Assembly (NCBI GenBank): GCA_049291875.1
Contig: JBATQE010000020.1
Span: 1 to 64,000, forward strand
Length of the DNA: 64,000 nucleotides
Direction: 5' to 3'
Source: CTSOIL-112 sp049291875
GTDB taxonomy: Bacteria; Pseudomonadota; Gammaproteobacteria; Burkholderiales; Burkholderiaceae
In this document: in pieces, positions 8,298-19,026 of the stretch
How the letters are laid out: each line of letters begins with the position of its first letter
Position numbering within the stretch: the stretch's first letter is position 1
Position numbers and translations under genes: made by a program
Notes under the pieces: generated by a model
The model's input: only the letters and a program-made list of their open reading frames with translations
What the model was told of the DNA's origin: nothing
Databases searched by the model: none

Positions 8298-9402
8298 GAC
8301 GTACTCCTCGCACATAGGTGGCGCGCAAACTCAAATCAGGCGCCAATTCAACCACATCGGCAATCGCCCCTGCTGCCAAAACTCCGCGGTCGGACACACC
8401 CAAATACGCCGCCGGCACGGCAGACAGACGACTGGACGCATCGGCCAAGCTCAAACCGATTGAATGCAAATTGCGCAGCGCCTCGATCATAGTCAGGGTG
8501 CTGCCCGCCAAAGAACCATTCGCCACGCGCACGCCGCCCAGACATTTACGCACCGGCTGCGAGCCAAGCATATAGTCACCGTCCGGCATACCGGTCGCCG
8601 CCGTCGCGTCGGTAACACAATACAGATGCGGAATGCTGCGCAAAGCCACACGCATCGCACCCGGATGCACGTGCAACAGGTCTGGGATCAACTCGGCGTA
8701 CTCTGCATGTGCCAGCGCAGCCCCCACAATCCCCGGCTCACGATGGTGCAGGCCGGTCATGCCGTTGAACAAATGGGTAAACCCGCTCACGCCGTGTTCC
8801 AGCGCCTCAACGCCATCCTCATACGTTCCCGAGGAGTGACCGATTTGTACGCGAATGCCCAATTCGCTCAAACGCGTGATCACCGTTTTATCCGACATCG
8901 TTTCCGGCGAAAGCGTAATCACCTTGAGCGGTGCAATCGCGTGCAAAGTCAAAATCTCGTCCAACACCGCTTCGCGTGTCTGCGGCGGCTGCGCACCCAA
9001 GCGATTTTCACTGATGTACGGGCCCTCCAAATGCACACCCAACACCTCGGCATGATCGTCCTGCTTGGGCTGCTCCAGATAATGGCGGATGCTGCCCAAA
9101 ACACTTCTGACCTTATCCAAAGTATCCGTCATGGTCGTGGCCAAAAACGCCGTCGTACCGTAGCGAATCTGATGGCGCGCGATATACGCCAAACTCTCGT
9201 CCTCGGACATCAAGTCCACGCCCATCGTGCCATGCACGTGCAAATCAATAAAGCCCGGAATAAATTTTGCGCGCTCATCGGCCAAAACTTCAGCCTCCGA
9301 TACAGAGTGACCGCTCACATCCATGATGCGACCATCCTCAATCTGCAAAGCCCCGCGTATCCAACCCTGAGGCGTCAAGACATCACCCGACAATTTTTTC
9401 AT
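8290..9402 (-). CDS. nagA: N-acetylglucosamine-6-phosphate deacetylase
   Basis: A 370-residue amidohydrolase-fold enzyme that removes acetate from GlcNAc 6-phosphate (or GalNAc 6-phosphate in the AgaA subgroup). Metal and catalytic residues are visible: GFIDLHVHG (His55, His57), HLEGPYI (Glu126), QIGHS (His189), THLFNGM (His210) and VTDATAATG (catalytic Asp265). The start at 9402 is chosen over two upstream ATGs because AAGGAG lies just before it; it overlaps the end of nagR by 20 bases. It feeds nagB-II, whose start overlaps its stop. Length and motifs are normal. Confidence 0.93.
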   Translation of the reverse strand: MKKLSGDVLTPQGWIRGALQIEDGRIMDVSGHSVSEAEVLADERAKFIPGFIDLHVHGTMGVDLMSEDESLAYIARHQIRYGTTAFLATTMTDTLDKVRSVLGSIRHYLEQPKQDDHAEVLGVHLEGPYISENRLGAQPPQTREAVLDEILTLHAIAPLKVITLSPETMSDKTVITRLSELGIRVQIGHSSGTYEDGVEALEHGVSGFTHLFNGMTGLHHREPGIVGAALAHAEYAELIPDLLHVHPGAMRVALRSIPHLYCVTDATAATGMPDGDYMLGSQPVRKCLGGVRVANGSLAGSTLTMIEALRNLHSIGLSLADASSRLSAVPAAYLGVSDRGVLAAGAIADVVELAPDLSLRATYVRGVRHE

Positions 9403-10246
9403 CACCCACTCCTTTTCCATGTTGCTCATGTTTTACACTCGGCACATCCTGTATGTCCTGAATCAATTGTTTGGACACATCCAGCTTGGAGGACAGCGAA
9501 TGCCCCTGCGGTTTTCGATGTAAATCCAAAGTGAAATCGTAATAATCATTACGACAATACGTCACCGTATACTCCAACACCTGCCCCGACTCGGTATAGC
9601 CGATGCGCGTAACCTGCAACATCGCCTGACCGGTCGGAATGCCGCAGTATTTAGCCACCTGCGCCGTCGCATTCATCGCCATGATGTGCTGATGCGCGCG
9701 CATCACGCCGTGACCCGATTGATCCAAAAACGCATAAATCGAATCCGTCAGCCGCGTGACATCGCCCACCGCCCACGCGGGCAAGGTGGTGACCTCATAG
9801 GCAATCGCCTTGCGCTCGACCAAACGTTGCCGCCGAAAGCGCACCACCCAATCATCCATATTGATATTCAAGGCCAAAGCCTCTTCTGTCGTTGGATGAT
9901 CCAATTTTTTACTCAGCCATTTGGAGCGGGGGTTCAGGCCGCGCGCACGAAACAGCTCGGTAAAGCCCTGCAAATGCCCGAGCGGATACTCATACATCTG
10001 TTTCACAAACGAACCCGCACCACGGCGGCGATAAATCAGCCCCTCCTGCACCAGCCAATCATAAGCGCGGCGCGTCGTGACGCGTGAGAGCTTAAGCCAA
10101 TTGGACAGCATCCGCTCAGACGGCAATGCTTCATCCGCCTGCCACCAACCGGCACGTATCGCTCGACTCAAATTCAGCGCCAATTGAACCGACAGCAGCA
10201 CATCAGACGTGTGATCAACGCGCAGCTCATCGTAATCTCGTCGCAT
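9383..10246 (-). CDS. nagR: GntR/HutC-family repressor of amino-sugar use (NagR-like)
   Basis: A 287-residue regulator. An N-terminal GntR winged helix (about residues 15-80, ALPSERMLSNWLKLSRVTTRRAYDWL) is followed by a UTRA effector domain (about 100-250). It is the promoter-proximal gene of nagR-nagA-nagB-II, the usual place for a NagR/YvoA-type repressor that senses a hexosamine phosphate. The start at 10246 is chosen because of an AGAGGAGA ribosome site; an upstream in-frame start adds an unconserved tail. The last ~35 residues beyond the UTRA domain (SLSSKLDVSKQLIQDIQD onward) look like an unrelated extension overlapping nagA. Confidence 0.85.
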   Translation of the reverse strand: MRRDYDELRVDHTSDVLLSVQLALNLSRAIRAGWWQADEALPSERMLSNWLKLSRVTTRRAYDWLVQEGLIYRRRGAGSFVKQMYEYPLGHLQGFTELFRARGLNPRSKWLSKKLDHPTTEEALALNINMDDWVVRFRRQRLVERKAIAYEVTTLPAWAVGDVTRLTDSIYAFLDQSGHGVMRAHQHIMAMNATAQVAKYCGIPTGQAMLQVTRIGYTESGQVLEYTVTYCRNDYYDFTLDLHRKPQGHSLSSKLDVSKQLIQDIQDVPSVKHEQHGKGVGDEKIVG

Positions 10247-10594
10247 AGAATCTCCTCTCTCTGATGTGAATGCTGTCTCATTGTGAGCGCATATCACCCT
10301 CAAGGCAATACCAATTTATAAAGAATGTAAAAGGATAAAATTTATAACTCATTGATTTTTAATGAAATTTACAATTAACGCAAAAACTAAACCCACAAAT
10401 TTATTATTTTTATTTTTAAAATCAAATACTTATTTATAATACCACTTATTAAACCAACCCATCCAAACCACTGTTTGTATGCTCTTTTCGTTGCATCTGC
10501 GGCATAGGCAACATTCATAGTAGGCCGTATTCATAGGTGCGCCGCAGAATCGTATTCTTTGCGCTCATACTTTGAACTCATACTTTGCCCCCAT
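10247..10594. promoter_or_regulatory. AT-rich spacer upstream of nagR
   Basis: About 350 bases with no credible gene. The part next to nagR is very AT-rich (ATTTATAA repeated at several points, including AATTTATAAAG and ATTTATAATACC), as expected for a promoter and repressor region. The part near 10490-10590 has less biased sequence and repeats of CATACTTTG. No clear operator palindrome was found. Confidence 0.4.
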
Positions 10595-10627
10595 AAAAAA
10601 CCCCGACGTCAAGCGTCGGGGTTTTTT
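10595..10627 (-). terminator. Terminator of pckG
   Basis: AAAAAACCCCGACG - TCAAG - CGTCGGGGTTTTTT: an 8-bp GC stem extended by A/T pairs, with a T run on the minus strand just after the pckG stop. It could also work on the plus strand. Confidence 0.85.
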
Positions 10628-10657
10628 CGTTAATGCGAAATCAACGATGACTGAGAA

Positions 10658-12505
10658 TTACAGCGCTTCAACCGCTTGTCCCAATTTTTGACGGTAGGCT
10701 TCGAGTTCAGCCGGCATACGATCTTTGAGTTTGGTGAACTCTTCTTCGTGCAGCTTCATTTCAGCTTGCCATTCTGCTTTGCCCATAGTCATTACGTCTG
10801 CGTATTGCTCTTTGGTAAAGTTCAGACCCGTCCAGTTCAAATCTTCATAAGCAGGTGAAATACCGAAGAAGTGTTCGGTTTCGTGCGCGGTTTTGCCTTC
10901 GACACGTTCCAAAATCCATTGCAACACGCGCATGTTGTCACCAAAGCCCGGCCATGAGAATTTGCCTTCCGCATTTTTACGGAACCAGTTCACATAGTAG
11001 ATTTTCGGTAATTTTGCGCCTTGAGCTTCCAGTTTTTGACCCATATGCAGCCAGTGACCGAAATAATCAGACATGTTGTAGCCGCAGAATGGCAACATTG
11101 CAAACGGATCACGACGCACCACGCCTTGCGCACCGAATGCTGCCGCAGTGGTTTCAGAACCCATGGTTGCGGCCATGTACACGCCTTCCATCCAGTTGCG
11201 CGCTTCAGTCACCAAAGGAATGGTGTTCGAGCGACGGCCACCGAACAAGAATGCATCAATCGCCACGCCCGCTGGATTGTCATACTCTGGATCCAAAGCA
11301 GGATTGTTTTGTGCAGGAACGGTGAAACGAGAGTTCGGATGCGCGGCTTTCACACCGGTTTTACCGATTTCAGGCGTCCAATCATTGCCTTTCCAGTCGA
11401 TTGCATGGGCTGGCGCTTCGCCGTCCATGCCTTCCCACCAAACATCGCCATCATCGGTCAATGCGACGTTGGTGAAAATCACGTCTTTGTGCAACGAGTC
11501 CATACAGTTTTTGTTGGATTTGCTGTTGGTACCCGGAGCCACACCGAAGTAGCCGAACTCTGGGTTGATCGCGTACAAACGGCCGTCCTTACCCGGTTTG
11601 AGCCAAGCGATGTCGTCACCCACGGTAGTTACTTTCCAGCCGGCGTATGCGGACTCAGGTGGTTGCAACATCGCAAAGTTGGTTTTACCGCAAGCCGATG
11701 GGAACGCAGCGGCCACGTGTTTTTTCACGCCATTTGGATCGGTTACGCCAAGGATCAGCATGTGTTCTGCCAACCAGCCTTGGTCACGACCCATGTTCGA
11801 TGCGATACGCAGTGCGAAACATTTTTTACCCAACAATGCGTTACCACCGTAGCCTGAACCATACGACCAGATTTCACGAGTTTCTGGATAGTGCACGATG
11901 TATTTGACCTCTGGATTGCACGGCCAAGTGGTTTTGTCTTTTTCGCCCGCTTGCAAAGGCGCGCCCACGGTGTGTACGCATGGTACGAATTCGCCGTCCT
12001 TGCCCAATACGTCGTAAACGGCTTTGCCCATGCGGGTCATGTGTTTCATGTTCACTGCCACATACGCGCTGTCAGATACTTCCACGCCGATGTGCGCGAT
12101 GTCGGAACCCAAAGGGCCCATTGAGAATGGGATCACATACATGGTGCGACCACGCATACAACCGCTGAACAGTGGTTTCAGCGTCGCACGCATTTCTTCC
12201 GGCTCCATCCAGTTATTGGTCGGGCCAGCGTCGATTTTATTTTTGGAGCAAATATAAGTACGGTCTTCCACACGTGCCACGTCCGATGGGTCGCTCCATG
12301 CCAAGTAGGAATTCGGGCGTTTTTCAGGATTCAGGCGTTTGAATGTGCCGGCTTGAACCAACTGTTCGCACAAGGTATCGAATTCTTCTTGCGAACCGTC
12401 ACACCAGTGAATCGCGTCCGGTTGCGTCAATTCAGCGATGCTTTTGACCCAGTCGAGCAGTTTTTGGTTTTGAATGTATGCGGGTGGATTGAAAGTAAAG
12501 CTCAT
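10658..12505 (-). CDS. pckG: Phosphoenolpyruvate carboxykinase (GTP)
   Basis: A 615-residue GTP-dependent PEPCK that converts oxaloacetate and GTP to PEP, GDP and CO2, the gluconeogenic link from the TCA cycle. Family marks include the nucleotide-binding FPSACGKTNFAML, GDDIAWLKPG, GGRRSNTIPLV, FPFCGYNMSDY-like MLPFCGYNMSDYFGHW and WPGFGDN. The length is normal. The start has a TAAGGAG site. It fits a lifestyle on amino acids and organic acids, together with the malic enzyme, aspartase and tyrosine pathway in this window, and it would supply PEP to the PTS. Transcribed alone, ended by the hairpin at 10595. Confidence 0.97.
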   Translation of the reverse strand: MSFTFNPPAYIQNQKLLDWVKSIAELTQPDAIHWCDGSQEEFDTLCEQLVQAGTFKRLNPEKRPNSYLAWSDPSDVARVEDRTYICSKNKIDAGPTNNWMEPEEMRATLKPLFSGCMRGRTMYVIPFSMGPLGSDIAHIGVEVSDSAYVAVNMKHMTRMGKAVYDVLGKDGEFVPCVHTVGAPLQAGEKDKTTWPCNPEVKYIVHYPETREIWSYGSGYGGNALLGKKCFALRIASNMGRDQGWLAEHMLILGVTDPNGVKKHVAAAFPSACGKTNFAMLQPPESAYAGWKVTTVGDDIAWLKPGKDGRLYAINPEFGYFGVAPGTNSKSNKNCMDSLHKDVIFTNVALTDDGDVWWEGMDGEAPAHAIDWKGNDWTPEIGKTGVKAAHPNSRFTVPAQNNPALDPEYDNPAGVAIDAFLFGGRRSNTIPLVTEARNWMEGVYMAATMGSETTAAAFGAQGVVRRDPFAMLPFCGYNMSDYFGHWLHMGQKLEAQGAKLPKIYYVNWFRKNAEGKFSWPGFGDNMRVLQWILERVEGKTAHETEHFFGISPAYEDLNWTGLNFTKEQYADVMTMGKAEWQAEMKLHEEEFTKLKDRMPAELEAYRQKLGQAVEAL

Positions 12506-12801
12506 TACGGCAACTCCTTATGGTGTGAACAAATAAACATTGAATTTTCAGTAAACACTGAAATATTAAACCTAATCGCGCGCTTTGTCCAATTTGCGCC
12601 ACACGCAAACGCACCACATTCTTTCATCTGAATGCACACACTTTTTACCATTTTGTCAAAAACCAAAAATCCTCACGAAAACACCGCGCCCTCCAGAGTA
12701 AAACAATACAAATAGCTATAATTCACGTAAAATACGAGGAATTTAAAAAACCCATCTTTTTGTCTATCCCGACAAAAAAATTTCAACAGAAAAACCACAT
12801 C
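12506..12801. promoter_or_regulatory. Divergent pckG / msrA spacer
   Basis: Nearly 300 bases without a gene. The strongest promoter-like region is AT-rich sequence around 12690-12760 (AATAGCTATAATTCACG contains a TATAAT -10-like hexamer at about 12716) reading towards msrA. Nothing else recognisable. Confidence 0.4.
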
Positions 12802-13371
12802 ATGTCGCGTACCCAACCGATCGCAAAAACCGCACCCGAAGGACTCGAACTGGCCACGCTGGCCGGCGGCTGCTTCTGGTGTCTCGAACCCGCCTTTGCC
12901 GAGCTAAAAGGCGTACTCGATGTCGAATGCGGCTACGCCGGCTCCGACTATGCGAACGCCAACTACGAAGCAGTATGCACCGGCAACACCGGATTGGCCG
13001 AAGTCATCCACATCCTATTTGACCCGCAGATCATCAGCTACGAAACCCTGCTGCAAATATTCTTTGTCCTGCACGACCCAACCACGCTCAACCGCCAAGG
13101 AAACGACATCGGCACACAATACCGCAGTGCCATTTTCACCCACCACGCGGCGCAAAATCTCACCGCACAATCGATGAAAAACTGGGTTGAGCAAGCCATC
13201 GAGCAGCCCGTCACTACGCAGATCGAAGCATTCAACCCCGCACAATACACCCGCGCCGAGGGCTACCACCAAGAATACTTCGCGCACAACCCCGATAATG
13301 GCTATTGCCAAATGATGATCCCCAACAAGTTGAGCAAACTGCGAGCGAATTTTGTCCAACTACTCAAATAA
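12802..13371 (+). CDS. msrA: Peptide methionine-S-sulfoxide reductase A
   Basis: A 189-residue enzyme that reduces methionine-S-sulfoxide in oxidised proteins. The hallmark GGCFWCLEPAF contains the catalytic Cys24 and a second Cys27; GYAGSDYANANYEAVCTGNTG and GTQYRSAI are also present. The start at 12802 gives the normal N-terminus; a TTG start at 12760 would add 14 unlikely residues. No strong ribosome site is visible. A 125-base gap separates it from metH, so co-transcription is possible but not shown. Confidence 0.94.
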   Translation: MSRTQPIAKTAPEGLELATLAGGCFWCLEPAFAELKGVLDVECGYAGSDYANANYEAVCTGNTGLAEVIHILFDPQIISYETLLQIFFVLHDPTTLNRQGNDIGTQYRSAIFTHHAAQNLTAQSMKNWVEQAIEQPVTTQIEAFNPAQYTRAEGYHQEYFAHNPDNGYCQMMIPNKLSKLRANFVQLLK

Positions 13372-13496
13372 AGCAAAGCGGGTAAAATTAAAGGCTCTTT
13401 AAACAAAGTCGTATTTCGATAGGCAAAGCCTGCACAAAAACGCTTAGACACAAAACCTTATAACAGAACCATCCTTAGAATCGAATCAGCACAGTA

Positions 13497-16133
<2,637 letters not shown>

Positions 16134-16158
16134 TTTGAATCTTAACTGCATGCACAGC

Positions 16159-16188
16159 AAAAAAGCACATCAATCGATGTGCTTTTTT
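16159..16188. terminator. Terminator of metH (bidirectional)
   Basis: AAAAAAGCACATC - AATC - GATGTGCTTTTTT lies 25 bases after the metH stop and can also end yegP on the other strand. Confidence 0.85.
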
Positions 16189-16219
16189 CGTACCGAGCCA
16201 ATGATGGTTGAGTGATGGC

Positions 16220-16555
16220 TTAAGCTTGCTTTTCAACCACTTCCGCATCCGGTGCATTTTTCTTCACCGACTCGATGCCGTTTTCCATCGCCGCTTTGCT
16301 GCTGTAATACTCGCTGCGTCCGATCTCTTGGCCATTGGCGGCTTTGAGTTTGAAATACGGTTCGCCGTTTTTATTTTCCGTGCGCTCGTAGCGTCCGTCA
16401 TCCGGCGCATTTTTACGCACCGATTCGATGCCGTTTTCTGCGGCCACCTTGGTTTTATACAACTCACTGGTCAAAATAATTTGTCCATTGCCTGCTTTGA
16501 GGTTGAACATATATTGACTGTCCTTGGCTTGCTTTAATTCAAAACGACCGGCCAT
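16220..16555 (-). CDS. yegP: YegP/DUF1508 tandem-repeat protein
   Basis: This 111-residue protein has two copies of the DUF1508 (YegP) fold: residues about 3-50 (FELKQAKDSQYMFNLKAGNG) and 55-102 (YERTENKNGEPYFKLKAANG). Each ends with a KxAAENGIESVRKNAP-type helix. The function of the family is unknown; small cytoplasmic proteins of this type are common in proteobacteria. The start at 16555 is set by an AGGAG site. Convergent with metH. Confidence 0.9.
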   Translation of the reverse strand: MAGRFELKQAKDSQYMFNLKAGNGQIILTSELYKTKVAAENGIESVRKNAPDDGRYERTENKNGEPYFKLKAANGQEIGRSEYYSSKAAMENGIESVKKNAPDAEVVEKQA

Positions 16556-16597
16556 GTTGATCTCCTTGGAAAATAATCTGTCAAAAAATACTTTAGG

Positions 16598-16643
16598 AAG
16601 CACGGAACAACCCAAACCAGACGGTAGGGGTTGTTCCGTGCTT
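16598..16643. repeat. Palindromic dispersed repeat, complete copy (ACGGAA family)
   Basis: AAGCACGGAACAACCC and its exact reverse complement GGGTTGTTCCGTGCTT form 16-bp arms around a 14-base loop. The left half with GGA before it recurs almost unchanged at 51420-51442 (22 of 23 bases), and related ACGGAA hairpins lie at 47394 and 52934. The copies sit between genes. It may also act as the terminator of the region upstream of yegP, but it has no T run. Confidence 0.7.
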
Positions 16644-16778
16644 TCTTTATACTTCATCAGCATCGCGATGAGTTGCACTCATTATCGCGATTTGATTGTA
16701 GCACGGTTTTTTTCGGGAAATAATGATCGGATTGTGTAATTTCCACACCCGCGCTTTATTCAGCCGCTGAATTCTGCT

Positions 16779-17249
16779 ATGGTTATGCCAGTTCATTTAT
16801 TTACTCATCTTATGTGTCCTGTCTGGCCATTGCGCCTGTTTTATCGCCCAGCCATTGTACTCCGTAAGACGCTCGGTTTTTACCTGAGCGTGCTGGCGGT
16901 GCTGACCATGCTCAGTACGCCGGCGCATGGCTTGATGAGCCTACAGCAGGCGCGCGCCGTAACCCTGTGCACCGCGCAGGGCATGATGACGGTCTGGATG
17001 AACGAGGGGGATATTCAGACAGGCTATGACATCACTGATTTAAAGCTCAAAGCCAGTCAGCAATGCCTCAGTTGCCTGATTCACCTGCCCAATGTCGCAC
17101 CACCGACGCACGTTGCCACACTGTCTTTCGTGCCAACACAGCATCATGCCGCGCTTGAGCCGAGCGTTGTGGACATCGCCTCGCCGCAATGGCGTTGGGC
17201 TAATCCGCGCGCACCACCATTTTCTCTAAACAATTATTTTGCTTCTTAA
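16779..17249 (+). CDS. DUF2946-family membrane-anchored protein of a copper operon
   Basis: A 156-residue protein with an N-terminal hydrophobic segment (about 28-50, LRKTLGFYLSVLAVLTMLSTPAHG) and then the DUF2946 pattern: TLCTAQGMMTVWMNEG, a CLSC pair (QQCLSCLIHLP) and a C-terminal WRWANPRAPPF. The function is not established; the family is repeatedly found next to YcnI and PCuAC copper proteins, as here. It begins the operon DUF2946-ycnI-PCuAC-PCuAC. The start is uncertain because no clear ribosome site precedes 16779. The last residues overlap no neighbour. Confidence 0.75.
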   Translation: MVMPVHLFTHLMCPVWPLRLFYRPAIVLRKTLGFYLSVLAVLTMLSTPAHGLMSLQQARAVTLCTAQGMMTVWMNEGDIQTGYDITDLKLKASQQCLSCLIHLPNVAPPTHVATLSFVPTQHHAALEPSVVDIASPQWRWANPRAPPFSLNNYFAS

Positions 17250-17316
17250 TCACCATCCATCACCGATCATGGTGGTGTGGGTGTATTTATCCATCTATTG
17301 TATAGAGAGAAAAATC

Positions 17317-17838
17317 ATGTCATCTTTTACTCAGAAAATCCGTGGGCTGCTGGCCTGTTTAGGATTGGTTGCAACCAGCGCATCCGCCCACGTCGGCTTT
17401 ATTCAAACGCAAGCCACTCAGGACAGCTACGTCCGTTTTGCCCTCAAAATCCCGCATGGCTGCGCCGGCAAACCCACCGATACGGTGCGCATCCAATTAC
17501 CCAATGGCATTCAGGCCGCCAAACCCATGCCTAAATCCGGCTGGGCGCTCAACACTGTGCGTACGCCGCTGACACAGCCCTACAGCCTGCACGGCAAGAC
17601 CATTACCGACGATGTTTCAGCCATCATTTGGTCTCAAGGCAATCTGCCGGATGCGTTTTACGACGAATTTGTGTTTCAGGCAAAGGTCGCCGCGCAGCCC
17701 GGCATGCTATATTTCACCGTCACCCAGCAATGCGGCGCGGAACAACTGATCTGGGATGCACCGTCGCACGATGCCGAGCATCCAGCTGCAAGCCTCGAAG
17801 TATTGCCTGCCGCGCACACCACAGAACACCACCATTAA
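17317..17838 (+). CDS. YcnI-family periplasmic copper-binding protein
   Basis: A 173-residue exported protein (DUF1775). The signal peptide ends in ASA just before HVGF, so cleavage leaves an N-terminal His, the copper ligand described for the monohistidine-brace site of YcnI. A conserved Trp (IIWSQGNLP) follows. The C-terminus is His-rich (HTTEHHH). The start at 17317 is chosen because of AGAGAGAAA just upstream and because it opens directly into the signal peptide. It probably passes or buffers copper with the PCuAC proteins encoded next, for cytochrome oxidase assembly or copper tolerance. Confidence 0.88.
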   Translation: MSSFTQKIRGLLACLGLVATSASAHVGFIQTQATQDSYVRFALKIPHGCAGKPTDTVRIQLPNGIQAAKPMPKSGWALNTVRTPLTQPYSLHGKTITDDVSAIIWSQGNLPDAFYDEFVFQAKVAAQPGMLYFTVTQQCGAEQLIWDAPSHDAEHPAASLEVLPAAHTTEHHH

Positions 17839-17868
17839 ATCCAACTTCTTTTTTACGGAGAAAACCTC

Positions 17869-18315
17869 ATGAATTTTCGCTATTTTTTAACCACAACACT
17901 GTGCCTGATTTCACTCGGCACGCAAGCCAAAACCACCGCCGACGGCGCATGGGCGCGCGCCACCGTTCCGGGGCAAAACATGGGCGGCGCCTTCATCACA
18001 CTGACCTCGGATCAAGACGCAACCTTGATCGGCGCAAGCTCACCGGTTTCGGAAAAAATGGAATTGCACACCATGAAAATGGAGGGCGAAAAAATGGTGA
18101 TGGCGCAAGTATCCAGCATCCCATTACCCGCCAACACCCAAGTTGAATTGAAACCGGGCAGTCTGCACCTCATGTTCATGGGTTTGAAACAGCCGCTCAC
18201 CGAGGGACAGAACATTGCCATTACCTTAAAAATTAAATTATCCTCCGGCCACGTCGAAACCCTGAGCATCCAAGCGCCGGTGAAATCGTTGGCGCACTCG
18301 GCCATGCACCAGTAA
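17869..18315 (+). CDS. PCuAC-family periplasmic copper chaperone (soluble copy)
   Basis: A 148-residue exported protein with a cleavable signal peptide (about 1-20) and the PCuAC/DUF461 fold. The copper motif is visible as Met and His residues in GQNMGGAF, MELHTMKMEGEKMVM and SLHLMFMGL. PCuAC delivers Cu(I) to the CuA centre of cytochrome oxidase. It has an ACGGAG ribosome site and lies 30 bases after ycnI. It is a close paralogue of the next gene, sharing long runs such as GAWARATV and SIPLPANT, so the pair arose by duplication. Confidence 0.92.
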   Translation: MNFRYFLTTTLCLISLGTQAKTTADGAWARATVPGQNMGGAFITLTSDQDATLIGASSPVSEKMELHTMKMEGEKMVMAQVSSIPLPANTQVELKPGSLHLMFMGLKQPLTEGQNIAITLKIKLSSGHVETLSIQAPVKSLAHSAMHQ

Positions 18316-18351
18316 TCCATTACTATCAGCAGCATAAGAAAGGAAAACTCC

Positions 18352-18930
18352 ATGAAAAAATCACTCATGATGCTCAGTTTGATTAGCGCCATCGCCGTAC
18401 TTGGCTTAAGCGCCTGTAACAAAAAAGCCCACGACGACCACATGCCACCGCCACAGGCAAAGGGTGAAACCCAAAACGCCACACCGCCCGCCATGAGCGA
18501 CATGCCGAGCGAAGTACGCGCCGTGGGCGATCTGAAAATTGAGATGCAAGGCGCGTGGGCGCGCGCAACGGTCGCGGGGCAAAACATGGGCGGCGCATTC
18601 GTCAATTTGACTTCGGATCAAGATGCAACGCTGGTCGGCGCGACCTCATCGGTTTCAGATAAAGTCGAGTTGCACACCATGAAAATGGACGGCGAAAAAA
18701 TGGTGATGGCGCAGGTACCGAGCATTCCATTGCCCGCCAACACCAAAGTTGAATTGAAGCCGGGCAGTCTGCACATCATGTTCATGAGCCTGAAAGCACC
18801 GCTCAAAGAAGGCGACATCGTAACGCTGAAATTGGAGATCAAAAACAAGGCGGGCAAGTCCGAGTTCCTCGATCTGCAAGCACCGGTCAAAGCTTTGGGC
18901 GAGGCAATGCCGATGAAAATGTCACATTGA
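18352..18930 (+). CDS. PCuAC-family copper chaperone, lipoprotein copy
   Basis: At 192 residues this is the second, longer PCuAC. A lipobox (LSAC, Cys22) predicts lipid anchoring. A His/Met-rich linker (HDDHMPPPQ, PAMSDMPSE) leads to a PCuAC domain from about residue 65 that is nearly the same as that of the preceding gene (GQNMGGAF, VELHTMKMDGEKMVM, SLHIMFMSL). The C-terminus ends in MPMKMSH, which adds possible copper ligands. An anchored and a free chaperone of the same type suggest a relay or a division between storage and delivery (inference). Confidence 0.92.
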   Translation: MKKSLMMLSLISAIAVLGLSACNKKAHDDHMPPPQAKGETQNATPPAMSDMPSEVRAVGDLKIEMQGAWARATVAGQNMGGAFVNLTSDQDATLVGATSSVSDKVELHTMKMDGEKMVMAQVPSIPLPANTKVELKPGSLHIMFMSLKAPLKEGDIVTLKLEIKNKAGKSEFLDLQAPVKALGEAMPMKMSH

Positions 18931-18970
18931 TGTTGGATTCGATCCGCCTCGATTAAACCGATGGAATAAT

Positions 18971-18999
18971 AATGCCGCTGATTTTTTAGCGGCATTTTT
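18971..18999 (+). terminator. Terminator of the copper operon
   Basis: AATGCCGCT - GATTTTTT - AGCGGCATTTTTA: a 9-bp stem with a T run, 40 bases after the last PCuAC gene and before the convergent kinase gene. Confidence 0.85.
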
Positions 19000-19026
19000 A
19001 TTGGCAAACTAAGGCCATCTCACGAC

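Noticed and set aside
13372..13496. Possible cobalamin or SAH riboswitch before metH
   Set aside because: Only 125 bases are available and none of the conserved boxes of these riboswitches were seen.
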